Source: JANMJD01 sp963847945 (GTDB taxonomy: Bacteria; Actinomycetota; Acidimicrobiia; Acidimicrobiales; Ilumatobacteraceae). From it: a stretch of DNA of 64,000 nucleotides. The notes below the pieces were generated by a model. The model did no database searches, had not been told where the DNA came from, and worked only from the letters and a program-made list of their open reading frames with translations. Shown in pieces: positions 17,450 to 26,951 of the stretch; position 1 is the stretch's first letter, and every line of letters starts with the position of its first letter. A program made the position numbers and the translations under genes. The stretch covers positions 620,001-684,000 of the forward strand of contig CAWKBX010000009.1 of the NCBI GenBank assembly GCA_963847945.1. Reading direction: 5' to 3'.

Positions 17450-17854
17450 TTGTTTGTGGCAACGAGCCGAGAAGTTTCCAACCCGGTCGAGCGGCTTCGG
17501 ACGATCTGTCTGGCGTTCCCCGAGGTCACCGAACGGATCAGCCACGGCGAACCTGCGTGGTTCGTCGGGGGCAAGAAAACCCTGGCCACCCTGGACGATC
17601 ATCATCACGGAGCCGACCACCTCTCGTTCTGGACCCCGGCCCCACCCGGTGTGCAGGCCGAGATGATCGAGGAAGATCCCGAACAGTTCTTCCGCCCGCC
17701 CTACGTCGGCGGCCGCGGCTGGATCGGCGTCAGAATCGATCGGGATCCCGACTGGGACGAGATCGCCGCCATCCTCCTCGACGCCTACCGTCTGGTCGCC
17801 CCGAAGAAACTGCTTGCCGTGCTGCCCCCGAACTCGGCGTCGCTTCTCGATTGA
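17450..17854 (+). CDS. MmcQ/YjbR family protein
   Basis: A 134-aa protein with the features of the MmcQ/YjbR family: VERLRTICLAFPEVTERISHGEPAWFV, the DHLSFW strand, and a C-terminal DEIAAILLDAYRLVAPKKL. The fold resembles the CyaY-like, double-wing DNA-binding type, but the biological role is unknown. The start is a TTG at 17450 or a GTG at 17456; neither has a strong Shine-Dalgarno. It is convergent with the intact P450 gene. Confidence 0.8.
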   Translation: MFVATSREVSNPVERLRTICLAFPEVTERISHGEPAWFVGGKKTLATLDDHHHGADHLSFWTPAPPGVQAEMIEEDPEQFFRPPYVGGRGWIGVRIDRDPDWDEIAAILLDAYRLVAPKKLLAVLPPNSASLLD

Positions 17855-17876
17855 GCCGCGAGTCGCCGCGACCAGA

Positions 17877-19067
17877 TCAACCGAGGGCGACCCAGTAGGA
17901 GCTGAAGTTCGGCCGGGTGGTGTGGATGTCCCGCTCGGGCAGACGGTCAGGGTGGGGGCGGGCGCCGTGGGCGAACAGGCGGGCGGCCATCGCCACGATG
18001 GCGCCGAAGACATGCACGTCGTCATCGACGGTCTCGCTGGTCGGCATGCCTCCGGCGAGGGCTTGCCCGAGGCAGGCGTGGGTGCCGCTCCCGAAGCTGA
18101 GGCCCCATGGGGCCACCCGCGGCGGCAACCGACGGCCGGGGATGAAGTCGGCGGCATCCGCTCCGAACACCGCCGGATCACGGTTGGCGTCCGACATCGC
18201 CAGGGTCAGCTCATCGCCGACCTCCAGCGTCCGGCCCGACGACAATGTGAGCCGCGAGACGGCTCGACGGCGGGCTTCGGGGCTCGCCGGGTGCAGGCGC
18301 AGCGATTCGTGGACACACGCCGCCAGCCACTGCGGGTCGGTCGTCAGCCCGATATCAGATGGATGGCGAGCGAGCCAACCGAAGATCTCGTCCATCGCGA
18401 AGACGAACTCGATGGAGGTGGAATGGGCCCCCACCCAGGGATAGTACGCCGCTTCACGCAACACATCGTCATACGGCAGGTCGAGACGGTCCTGGTTGCG
18501 GAGCAACACCGTCAGCACGTCGCGGGGCGTTTCGGCTTCCGTCACCGCACCCGTTTCGAGGGCGGCCAGCGCGGCCAGTCGGCGGTCGCGCGATGGACCA
18601 AAGAACCGGCTCTCGAACTCGGCGAGCGCCGCGTTCCCATCGGCAACCACGGCGTCGGCCGGCAACATCGAGTGGACGACGATCGATGCCACCGCCATCC
18701 GGTTCATCAGCGCGGCGAACTCGGCGAGGGTCGCCGGTGAGTCATCGGGCAGGTCGATGCCGGCGACGCGCCGTGAGACCGTCATCATCGCCGAGCGGGC
18801 CATAGGCAGCAGGTCGACCTCGCCGGCGACCAGCGACGGCTGCAACACCGCGTCGATCGTCGGGGCAACCAATGATCGCTCCCAAGCGGCAAACACGTCG
18901 CGCCGGAAGAGCCGGTTCTCCAACCGCCGTCGATCGCGATGCTCGTCGCCATGGAGGTTGACGATCACCGGGCCCATCAGCGCCGCTCCGGCGTCGTACA
19001 GCGCCTGGCGCAGCTCTCGCGCTCGCAGCGCCTCGGCGACTTCGGCATACGACTCCAGCAGAATCAC
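17877..19067 (-). CDS. Cytochrome P450
   Basis: An intact 396-aa P450. The ExxR pair is E254/R257 (HESLRLHP), the haem loop FGSGTHACLG has Cys332, and the I-helix segment WVGAHSTSIEF lacks the usual acid before the Thr, replaced here by His-Ser. The GTG start at 19067 overlaps the ThuA-like stop codon (GTGA), which implies translational coupling; the longer frame to 19820 only overlaps that gene. It is a paralogue of the broken P450 at 13491-14697. The missing I-helix acid could alter oxygen activation, as in some peroxygenase-like or reductive P450s (inference). Confidence 0.88.
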   Translation of the reverse strand: MILLESYAEVAEALRARELRQALYDAGAALMGPVIVNLHGDEHRDRRRLENRLFRRDVFAAWERSLVAPTIDAVLQPSLVAGEVDLLPMARSAMMTVSRRVAGIDLPDDSPATLAEFAALMNRMAVASIVVHSMLPADAVVADGNAALAEFESRFFGPSRDRRLAALAALETGAVTEAETPRDVLTVLLRNQDRLDLPYDDVLREAAYYPWVGAHSTSIEFVFAMDEIFGWLARHPSDIGLTTDPQWLAACVHESLRLHPASPEARRRAVSRLTLSSGRTLEVGDELTLAMSDANRDPAVFGADAADFIPGRRLPPRVAPWGLSFGSGTHACLGQALAGGMPTSETVDDDVHVFGAIVAMAARLFAHGARPHPDRLPERDIHTTRPNFSSYWVALG

Positions 19068-19738
19068 AATGCGATCAACCAGTCGACGATTCGCCCGAGC
19101 AGCGCCCGGTGACCGGGATGTTCCAACGACCGTTGGTCGTGACCGAGTGAGCTGTACGCCACTCGGGCCGCAGTGGAATGATTCCGCCAAGCGACCGGGT
19201 GCGCGACGGAGGCATCGTCGGTCGCTGTCGCCAGGACCGCGGCCCCAAGAGACGGGGTGACATAGCGGTACAACTCGTCGACCACGTCGATTGGGGAGAG
19301 TCCGTCGACCACTGAGTCGTCGGTGAAGATCACCGTGAACTGGCCGGGGGGCGGGTGGTTCGATCGCTCCCAACTCCAGGCCGCGCCCAACACCGAGACC
19401 CACTCGGGCCAGTCGTCGAAACACAACGCTGCGGTGTGCATTCCCAACAATGGACGTCCGTCCGCGAGATGGCGCTGCACCGCGACCCGAAAGGCCAAGG
19501 GCGTCGTCAATGCGAACTTCGCCCGCTGGTCGGGCGTGTACCGGGCATCGAGCATTTGGAACATGCAGGCGTGAACGACGAGTAGATCGAACGACCGGCC
19601 GGCCAACGCAGTCGTCGCGTCGTCCAACGAGGTGACCGTATCCACCGTGAACCCGAGCGAGGCCAATGCGGCTGCTGTGGGAGGGCCGGTTTGTTCGGCT
19701 GGATGGGCCCATCCTCCAACCAGCAGCAACGCTCGCAT
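19064..19738 (-). CDS. ThuA-like (glutamine amidotransferase fold) protein
   Basis: This 224-aa product begins MRALLLVGGWAHPAEQT and carries the ThuA pattern FDLLVVHACMFQM, RPLLGMHTAALCFDDWPEWV, LGAAWSWERSNHPP and FTVIF; late segments ending VAYSSLGHDQRSLEHPGHRALL correspond to the family's conserved C-terminal part. ThuA folds resemble class I amidotransferases, and some take part in sugar or sugar-acid metabolism. It is coupled to the P450 gene by a 4-bp overlap and diverges from the molybdenum hydroxylase gene, with under 100 bp between them. Confidence 0.82.
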   Translation of the reverse strand: MRALLLVGGWAHPAEQTGPPTAAALASLGFTVDTVTSLDDATTALAGRSFDLLVVHACMFQMLDARYTPDQRAKFALTTPLAFRVAVQRHLADGRPLLGMHTAALCFDDWPEWVSVLGAAWSWERSNHPPPGQFTVIFTDDSVVDGLSPIDVVDELYRYVTPSLGAAVLATATDDASVAHPVAWRNHSTAARVAYSSLGHDQRSLEHPGHRALLGRIVDWLIAL

Positions 19739-19835
19739 CTGCGGAATCGTAGACAGCAACTCGCCGTCCAGCCGTCGAGGAGCGGCGCGGGTCGCGATAC
19801 TCTCCGCCCGGGGAAGACACGTGAAGGGGTACGCA

Positions 19836-22156
19836 ATGGCATCGATGGTTGGCTCAGTGGTCGTTCGCAAAGAAGACCCGAACCTGCTCACCGGACGCGG
19901 CAAATACACCGATGACCTGGTGCTCAGCGGCATGGCTCACGCCGCCTTCCACCGCTCGTCGGAAGCTCACGCCGACATCGTCAGGGTCGACACCACCGAG
20001 GCCCGAGCCATGCCGGGCGTGATCGGAGTGTGGACGGCGGCCGACCTTGCCGACATGCCCAACCTGCCGTCGGTGCCGATCCCCGGGCTGGAGCGGCCCT
20101 GTCTGGCCATCGACCGGGTGCGGTTCGTTGGTGAGATGATCGCCGTCGTCGTGGCCAACACCCGCTATCAGGCCGCCGATGCCGCCGCGGCGATCGAGGT
20201 CGAATACGCCACGCTGCCGGTCGTCGCCACGCTCGAACAGGCGATGGCCGGGGCCGAGGCGATCTGGCCGGCGATGGGCGGCAACGCCGTGCCGCTCGTG
20301 CCGATGGACGACGAGGGTGCCGAGGCCGCGCTCGCCGGGTGCGCCAACCGGTTCACCCTGCAACTGCGCAACACCCGCTGCGCCCCCGTCCCGATGGAAA
20401 CCGGTGCCTACCTGGCCGATTGGGGCCCGGCCGGGCTGACCATGTGGCTCAGCACCCAGGGCGCCCATGCGGTACGCAACACCGTTGCCGCCACCTTCGG
20501 CCTCGGTCATCACGAATGCCGGATCGTCACCCCCGAGGTCGGCGGCGGGTTCGGGGCGAAGGTGCCGTGGTACCCCGAGCATTTCCTCATCCCGTTGATG
20601 TCGAAGCTCACCGGACGACCGGTGAAGTACTCCGAGACCCGCACCGAGAACATGCTGGCGATGGTGCATGGCCGCGATCAGATCGAGCAGATCGAGGTCG
20701 GCTGCGACGATGACGGCAAGGTCCACGTGCTCAAGGTGCAGATCAACTCGAACGTTGGTTCCTACGCCGACCCGACCGGGTTCGGCCTGGCGATGCTCAC
20801 CTCGTGGATGTCGGGCGGCATTTACGACATCGGTCAGATCTACGCCGGGATCACCGACTGGTTCACCAACCAGATGTCGCTCGCCGCGTACCGCGGCGCG
20901 GGCGGCCCGAATCGTCGTTCCTCATCGAACGGACGATGGATCTGATCGCCGACGAACTGGGTCTCGACCCGCTCGCCGTGCGCCGCCGCAACATGCTGCA
21001 ACCCGACCAGTTCCCGTTCACCGTCGCCCACACCGGCGGGTTCGTCAACTACGACAGCGGCGACTATCCCCAGCAACTCGACAAGCTGATGACCCTCATC
21101 GACATCTCTGCTTTGCAGGCCGACCAGGCCGCTCGATTGGCCGATCCGAGCGCCAAACTGCTCGGCATCGGGTTCTCGACGTGGTTGGAGATCGCCGGAT
21201 TCGGGCCGCGTGGTTCGCTGGAAGGCTTCGGCCATCTCGGCTCATGGGAGTCGGCTCGTCTGCGAGTACTCCCCGACGGTTCGTGTCACATCACCACCGG
21301 CATCTCCCCCCACGGCCAGGGCACCTACACGATGCTCTCGCAGATCGCCTCCGAGGTGACGGGTATCGATTTCGACAAGATCACTGTGTTCCACGGCGAC
21401 ACCGACGTCGTCCCGCAGGGCATCGGCACGATGGGGTCACGGGCCACCCCCGTCGCCGGGTCGGCCGTGTGGACGTCGGCCCAGGTGATCGTCGACCGCG
21501 CCCGCAAGATCGCCGCCCACATGCTCGAGGCCGCCGAGGAAGACATCGTGATCGTGGATGGTGCGTTCCAGGTGGCCGGCTCGCCCGACCGCACCAAGTC
21601 GTGGGCCGAGATCGGCACCGCCGGGTTCCAGGGCGCATCGTTGCCCGAAGGCATGAAGATCGGGGCCCTCGAAGAGCTGACCCACTTCGAACCGTCGAAC
21701 TTCACGTTCCCCAGCGGGGCGTACTGCGCGATCGTCGAGATCGACCGCGAGACCGGCGAGGTCGTCGTGCAGCGGTTCGTCGCCGTCGACGATTGCGGCG
21801 TGATCATCAACCCGGCCAACGCGGCCGGCCAGGTGATGGGCGGCGTCGCCCAGGGGATCGCCCAGGCGCTGTACGAATCGGTGGAATACGACCCGTCGTC
21901 GGGACAGCCGCGCACCGCCACGCTGATGGACTACCTGGTGCCGTCGGCCGCCGAGTTCCCGATGTTCGAACTTGACCACACCGTCACCCCCACGCCATCG
22001 AACCCGCTGGGGGCCAAGGGCCTCGGCGAGTCGGGTGCGGTGGGCGCCACCCCGGCCGTAGTCAACGCCGTGGTCGACGCGCTCAGCCACCTGGGCGTCC
22101 GCGATGTCTCGATGCCGATCACCCCCGAGAAGGTCTGGCGTCTCCTCAACGCCTGA
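19836..22156 (+). CDS. Xanthine dehydrogenase/aldehyde oxidase family large subunit (frameshifted in this sequence)
   Basis: A molybdenum-cofactor-binding subunit of about 773 aa. It has VGSVVVRKEDPNLLTGRGKY at the N-terminus, the Mo-binding TPEVGGGFGAK, AYRGAG near 20890, and the catalytic Glu region KGLGESGAVG near the end. AYRGAG excludes true carbon-monoxide dehydrogenase, which has AYRCSFR. One base appears missing near 20902-20909: inserting one C restores AYRGAGRPE and joins two otherwise intact frames. No FAD or [2Fe-2S] subunit gene is adjacent, although the enzyme needs them. AAGGGG precedes ATG 19836. It probably hydroxylates an aromatic or aldehyde substrate. Confidence 0.85.
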
Positions 22157-22158
22157 TC

Positions 22159-22827
22159 ATGCGCGTCACCCTGAGTTTCGACAACGGCCCGACGCCGGGC
22201 GTGACCGATGCCGTGCTCGACATGCTGGGCGAACGTGGGTTGCACGCCTGGCTTTTCGTGGTTGGGGCGCGCCTCGCCGACCATCGCCATCTCGCCGAGC
22301 GGGCTCATCGCGAGGGACACCTGATCGGCAATCACACCTTCAGCCACACCGTCCCGCTGGGCGAACGACCGGGCGACGAGGCGATCGCCGAAGTCGTGCA
22401 GACCGAGGCATTGATCGGCGACCTGGCCACCAGTCCGCCGACGTTCCGACCATTCGGCCGGGGCGGGGCGATCGGTCCCCACCTCGTCGGGCAACCGGCC
22501 GCTGATCACCTGGTGGAGCACGGGTACACCATGGCGCTGTGGAACAACGTCCCCGGCGACTGGCACGACGCCGGCTGGGTGGAAACATGTCTGACCACTC
22601 TGGCCACGCAGGACTGGTCGGTCGTCGTTCTCCATGACATCGCCGACGCGTGTCTCACCCGGTTGCCGGAGTTCCTCGACTACCTCGCCGAGCTACATGC
22701 CGACATCACTCTTGAACTCCCGATCGCTTGCTGCCCGATCAACGCCGGCGACCCAATGGCGCGACAACCCATCGTGACGGCGGTGAGACGTCCCAAATCA
22801 AGACCCGACCAGGTGTCGAGCAAATAG
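22159..22827 (+). CDS. Polysaccharide deacetylase (NodB) family protein
   Basis: A 222-aa NodB-like domain: VTLSFDNGPTPGVT (the metal-binding Asp motif, with SFDNG instead of TFDDG), ERGLHAWLFVVG, and HLIGNHTFSHT with the HxxxH metal ligands; then RPFGRGGAIG and VVVLHDI. No signal peptide is visible, so it may act on a cytosolic substrate, as allantoinase-like PuuE relatives do. It begins 2 bp after the molybdenum hydroxylase stop codon and is very probably co-transcribed, which suggests a C-N hydrolysis step in the same pathway (inference). Confidence 0.82.
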   Translation: MRVTLSFDNGPTPGVTDAVLDMLGERGLHAWLFVVGARLADHRHLAERAHREGHLIGNHTFSHTVPLGERPGDEAIAEVVQTEALIGDLATSPPTFRPFGRGGAIGPHLVGQPAADHLVEHGYTMALWNNVPGDWHDAGWVETCLTTLATQDWSVVVLHDIADACLTRLPEFLDYLAELHADITLELPIACCPINAGDPMARQPIVTAVRRPKSRPDQVSSK

Positions 22828-22960
22828 CCGAGCAGCCCGCCCTGATTCGTCAAGCCCATTCGCCCGGAAACCCCTACCCTTTCGCCGCATAGACGCTTAA
22901 CGTGTTTCTGCAACACCACGGGTGAAGTTAGCCTCGCAGTAGAGGGGAAAGCAGGACATC

Positions 22961-23560
22961 GTGTCAACAACGGCTCAAGACGACGCGACCAGTGTTCCTT
23001 CGTGGGTGCTGGTACCCCCGCACTCACCTCGACGTACCAACCATCCGCCTTCGCTGCCTGCGCCGCTACCCCCACCGCCGCCTCTGGCCCCACCGGTGGT
23101 CATCGCCAACCTGGTGACTCCGCCGCTGACCGCCAACTCTTCGGCCTCGGCTCTACGGCCACCGAAGGCCGCTCGCCCCGACCTGGACAATGAGATCCGC
23201 GTGCTCTTGGCGAAGTCGCACGAGAAGGCCCAACGCGAGCAGGCCGAGCGGCGGGAAGTCGACACCTGGGTGGTCGCCGTGGTCTCGCGTCTCGACGACT
23301 TCGAACGCGATCGCCAACTTCTTGCCGAACGCACCGAAGCCCTGGAAAACCGCTTGGGCCACGTTGAACACGTCGCCTCGGAACAAACGCGGGCCGCCGA
23401 GGCGTTGGCATTCGAATTCGACGACCGAATGACCGCCGTCGAACGTCGACAGGCACGTCGGCGGGCGTTCAGTTGGTGGACGGGCGCCGCCGAACCGTCG
23501 GCCAGCCGGACAACTTCGATCAGCCCGACAACACCGATCAGTCCGGCGATTCCGGACTGA
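22961..23560 (+). CDS. Hypothetical proline-rich and coiled-coil protein
   Basis: Residues 1-65 are Pro- and Ser-rich with a run of five prolines; residues 75-165 are charged and heptad-like (KSHEKAQREQAERREVD, then LLAERTEALENRLGHVEHV) and probably form a coiled coil. No transmembrane segment is seen. The start is a GTG with a weak purine stretch upstream. The end overlaps livM by 23 bp in the convergent direction. No family recognised. Confidence 0.5.
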   Translation: MSTTAQDDATSVPSWVLVPPHSPRRTNHPPSLPAPLPPPPPLAPPVVIANLVTPPLTANSSASALRPPKAARPDLDNEIRVLLAKSHEKAQREQAERREVDTWVVAVVSRLDDFERDRQLLAERTEALENRLGHVEHVASEQTRAAEALAFEFDDRMTAVERRQARRRAFSWWTGAAEPSASRTTSISPTTPISPAIPD

Positions 23561-24569
23561 CGAGACGCCGGCGCACGGGGAACAAGTCGATCCCGGTCTT
23601 GTTGCGCAACCATCCCCACAGCCCCGACTGGAGGAGGAGGGCAACGGCGATGGCGACGACACCCGTGGCGATCAGGTACACCGTCGAATAGTCCTTGAAC
23701 GCATCGCGCAGGAAGTAGAAGAGCACCGCGCCGAGGATTGGCCCCTCGATGGTCCCCAGCCCCCCGATCACCACAATGAAAATGATCGGTGCCGTCCACA
23801 GAATCACGCTGAATGCCCCGCCGGTGCCGGTTGGCTGCACCCGCAACTGCCAGGTGTAGTACGTCGCCGCCGTCAGCCCCGTCCAGAACGCGGCGACCAC
23901 CCAGATGACGAAGCGTATGCGATAGACGTTGGCCCCCAGCCCGCGCGCGCCCTCCTCGTTGTCGCGGATCGCTTGCATCTGCAGACCCTGGCGGCTGCGC
24001 AGCACGAGATAGGCGATCAGCACCGAGCCGATGCCGACGACCAGCGCCCACCAGTAGGCCATGTCGAGGCGGACTTCCTTGGAATAGCCCTTCACCTTCA
24101 GCGAGGCACCGTCACCGGCGCCCAGCTTCTTCTGGGTGACCATCACCTTCGAACAAACCTCGGCGAGCACCCAGGTGCCGATGGCGAAATAGCTCCCGCG
24201 CAGCCGGAAGGCGACCAGCCCGATCGGAACCGAGATCGCGGCGGCAACCAGTGCAGCCAGCGGGATCGACCAGTACAGGTTTTGGCCGTGCACGTTGACG
24301 AAGAAGATCATCGAGTACGCCCCGAGCCCGACGAACGCCTGCTGACCGACCGACACCACCCCGCCGAAGCCGGCGAGCAGGTTCCACATCTGGGCCATCG
24401 CCAGCAAGATCATCAACTCGAAAATCTTGCGCTGCAGCGAATCGCTGCCCCATGACGGGAGGGTGAGCAGCAACGCCAGGATGCCGAGCGCCACGACCGA
24501 GAACACCCGACTGGCCGTCGTCCCGCGCCGGACGCGGAAGGCCTCGGTCGAAACCGTTGTGGCGCTCAT
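23538..24569 (-). CDS. livM: Branched-chain-type ABC transporter permease
   Basis: A 343-aa membrane protein with about 9-10 hydrophobic segments and the LivM signature region MAQMWNLLAGFGGVVSVGQQAFVGLGAYS, followed by GSYFAIGTWVLAE and the EAA-like loop MQAIRDNEEGARGLGANVY. It is the second permease of the importer. ATG 24569 overlaps the livH stop by 4 bp. It is the last gene of the transporter operon. The transported substrate may be aromatic rather than an amino acid, given the neighbours (inference). Confidence 0.93.
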   Translation of the reverse strand: MSATTVSTEAFRVRRGTTASRVFSVVALGILALLLTLPSWGSDSLQRKIFELMILLAMAQMWNLLAGFGGVVSVGQQAFVGLGAYSMIFFVNVHGQNLYWSIPLAALVAAAISVPIGLVAFRLRGSYFAIGTWVLAEVCSKVMVTQKKLGAGDGASLKVKGYSKEVRLDMAYWWALVVGIGSVLIAYLVLRSRQGLQMQAIRDNEEGARGLGANVYRIRFVIWVVAAFWTGLTAATYYTWQLRVQPTGTGGAFSVILWTAPIIFIVVIGGLGTIEGPILGAVLFYFLRDAFKDYSTVYLIATGVVAIAVALLLQSGLWGWLRNKTGIDLFPVRRRLVSPESPD

Positions 24570-25435
24570 CGGGCTTCCACCTTTCCGAACATGCCGGTAG
24601 GTCTGGAGGCGAGAACGGCGAGGAACACGATGTGACCGGCGAGCTGACCGTATTGCGGATCGATCTGGTTGCCGACAAGTTGGGCGATCCCCAACGTGAT
24701 CCCACCGGCGAGGGTGCCCCACAACGAGCCGAGCCCGCCGATGATCACGGTCTCGAAGGCGAAGATCAGGTTCTGCGGGCCGGTGAATGGGCTGAAGGTC
24801 TGCTTGGTACCGAGCAATACCCCGGCGAGGGCAACCGTGGCGATCGCCAACGCCATCGCCACCGCGTACACCCGGCGCACGTCGATACCCATCAACCGCG
24901 CCGCGTCGAGGTCGTCAGAGGTGGCCCGGAAGGCCCGGCCGAGCTTGGTCCGCGACAGAAACAGGGCCAGCCCGCCGAGCACGGCCACCGCACACAGCAG
25001 GGTGATCAGCGGCAGCCAACCGATCGAGATCTTGTCGTTGACCTTGATGCTGGCGGTCTCGATGCCGCCGGCGGTGAGGCCTCGCTCGTCGGCGGTGTAC
25101 TTCTCGAGCAACAGGTTCTGCACCACGATGCCGAGACCGAAGGTGGCCACGATCTGGAACGCCGGGTTGACCCCGACGACCCGGTCGAAGATCAGCCGCT
25201 GCAACAGCAATCCGACGATGAACGCGCCGGGCAGCACGATGACCAGGGCGAGCAGCGGGTTGATCTTCGCCGTGGTCGACAACGACAGGGTGACGAAGGC
25301 GGCGAGAATCGCCAGGTCACCGTGGGCGAGATTGACGAATCGCATGACTCCGAAAGCCAGCGACAGGCCCGTCGCGAAGAGCGCATAGAGCCCTCCGAGC
25401 AGGATCCCTTGGATGATTGCATCGACCCAGACCAT
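24566..25435 (-). CDS. livH: Branched-chain-type ABC transporter permease
   Basis: A 289-aa permease with eight or so hydrophobic segments and LivH features: IIQGILLGGLYALFATGLSL, FGVMRFVNLAHGDLAILAAF, the cytoplasmic loop RAFRATSDDLDAARLMGID, and FETVIIGGLGSLWGTLAGG. It forms the channel with the other permease. It meets the livF gene end to start (1-bp overlap) and overlaps livM by 4 bp. Confidence 0.93.
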   Translation of the reverse strand: MVWVDAIIQGILLGGLYALFATGLSLAFGVMRFVNLAHGDLAILAAFVTLSLSTTAKINPLLALVIVLPGAFIVGLLLQRLIFDRVVGVNPAFQIVATFGLGIVVQNLLLEKYTADERGLTAGGIETASIKVNDKISIGWLPLITLLCAVAVLGGLALFLSRTKLGRAFRATSDDLDAARLMGIDVRRVYAVAMALAIATVALAGVLLGTKQTFSPFTGPQNLIFAFETVIIGGLGSLWGTLAGGITLGIAQLVGNQIDPQYGQLAGHIVFLAVLASRPTGMFGKVEAR

Positions 25436-26205
25436 CAGTGGGACCCTTCAGTCGAGGCAGAGCCGGTGGAAGCGATGCCCGTCGCGGTGAGCCCGAAGTA
25501 GGCGTCGGTGATCTGCTGGCGATCGGCGCTGGCCGGGGAGCCGGTCAGCGAAATGCGGCCTTCGAGCAGGCAGTAGAAGCGATCGGCGACCGACAGCGCC
25601 TGGTTGACGTCTTGTTCCACGATCAAGATCGTCGTGCCTTGCGCCTTGATGATCGGGACCGCCTCGTACACCTGCCGCACAACAATCGGGGCTAGGCCGA
25701 GCGACACCTCATCCATCAACAGCAGTGTCGGGTTCGACATCAACGCGCGGCCGATCGCCAGGATCTGGCGTTCACCACCCGAGAGACCATTCGAACCGCG
25801 GCCCTTCAGCTTGTCGAGCAGCGGAAACGCGTCGAGCACGGTCTCGAAGTTCCACGGACCGGGCCGCCCGGTGTGGGCGCCGATCATCAGGTTCTCGGCG
25901 ACCGACAACGACGGAAAGATCCGTCGGCCTTCGGGCACGAGGGCGATGCCATCGGCCACCCGCTTATGCGCCGGACGATCGGTAACGGGCGTCCCCGCCA
26001 GCGAGATCACCCCGCGGCGTGGCGCGACCAGCCCGGCGATCGACTTCAGCAATGTCGACTTACCGGCTCCGTTCGCCCCGATGATCGCCACCGTCTCCGC
26101 CTCGGCGACGTGCAGCGAGATGCCGAACAGCGCCTGGAAGTCGCCATAGCCGACATCGATCGATTCGACGTTGAGCATCTCTCGTTTCTCGTCGGACGTA
26201 CTCAT
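25435..26205 (-). CDS. livF: Branched-chain-type ABC transporter ATPase
   Basis: A 256-aa ATPase with Walker A GANGAGKST, Q-loop, signature NGLSGGERQILAIGRAL and Walker B LLLMDEVSLGL, of the LivF subgroup (RRIFPSLSVAENLMIGA). It energises import by the two permeases. It overlaps livG by 4 bp. The C-terminal tail after residue 235 is rich in Thr, Ala and Ser and is probably disordered. Confidence 0.93.
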   Translation of the reverse strand: MSTSDEKREMLNVESIDVGYGDFQALFGISLHVAEAETVAIIGANGAGKSTLLKSIAGLVAPRRGVISLAGTPVTDRPAHKRVADGIALVPEGRRIFPSLSVAENLMIGAHTGRPGPWNFETVLDAFPLLDKLKGRGSNGLSGGERQILAIGRALMSNPTLLLMDEVSLGLAPIVVRQVYEAVPIIKAQGTTILIVEQDVNQALSVADRFYCLLEGRISLTGSPASADRQQITDAYFGLTATGIASTGSASTEGSH

Positions 26206-26951
26206 GATGCTGCCAGATCGTCGCCGAGATAGACGGAGCGGACCTCGTCGGAGGCCATCACCGTCTGCGGATCACCTTCGATGAGCTTGCGACCGGCATC
26301 GACGGCCATCATCCGGTCGACCACCCGCAGCAGAGCGTGGACGATGTGTTCGATCCACACGATCGAGACCCCCGAAGCGTGGATCTCTTTGATGGTGTCG
26401 ACCAGCGCCAACACCTCGGCCTCGGTCAGCCCACCGGCAATCTCGTCGAGCAGGAGCAACTTGGGTTGCGTCGCCAACGCCCGGGCCAACTCGAGTCGCT
26501 TGCGGTCGAGCAGGGTCAACGAACCGGCCAACGTGTTGACCTTGGCAAGCATCCCGGCGCGCTCAACCGCTTCGATCGCCGCCTCTTCCGGAGAACCTTT
26601 GAGCCGACCACCGGCGCCAACGGTGGCGCCGACCAGGACATTCTCGAAGACCGTCAGCCCTTCGAACGGGCGAGGAATCTGGGCAGTCCGCCCGATCCCG
26701 CGCTGACACCTTTTGTGCGCAGGAAGCCGACTGATGTCGACTCCGTCGAGCGAGACGGTGCCCGTCTCGGGCCGGAGATCACCGGCGATCAGGTTGAGGA
26801 GCGTGGTCTTACCCGCCCCATTGGGCCCGACGATGCCGAGGGCCTCGCCCTCGGCAACGTCGAACGTGAAGTCATCGACCACGACGAGAGCGCCGAAGCG
26901 CTTCGTCAGGCCGGCAACCCGTAGCAGGTCCCCCACAGCCCGATATGTCAA
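26202..26951 (-). CDS. livG: Branched-chain-type ABC transporter ATPase
   Basis: A 249-aa ATPase with Walker A GPNGAGKTT, Walker B LLLLDEIAGGL and the LivG-type GIGRTAQIPRPFEGLTVFENV. The signature is degenerate: SLTLLDRKRLELARAL stands where LSGGQ-type residues are expected, a change common in LivG members, so the intact signature of LivF may carry one composite site. The binding-protein gene lies directly upstream with no gap. Confidence 0.92.
   Translation of the reverse strand: MTYRAVGDLLRVAGLTKRFGALVVVDDFTFDVAEGEALGIVGPNGAGKTTLLNLIAGDLRPETGTVSLDGVDISRLPAHKRCQRGIGRTAQIPRPFEGLTVFENVLVGATVGAGGRLKGSPEEAAIEAVERAGMLAKVNTLAGSLTLLDRKRLELARALATQPKLLLLDEIAGGLTEAEVLALVDTIKEIHASGVSIVWIEHIVHALLRVVDRMMAVDAGRKLIEGDPQTVMASDEVRSVYLGDDLAAS

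Noticed and set aside
15399..17666. A 755-aa frame on the plus strand.
   Set aside because: It runs antisense to two SDR genes and a hydrolase gene with full motifs; it has no recognisable domain.
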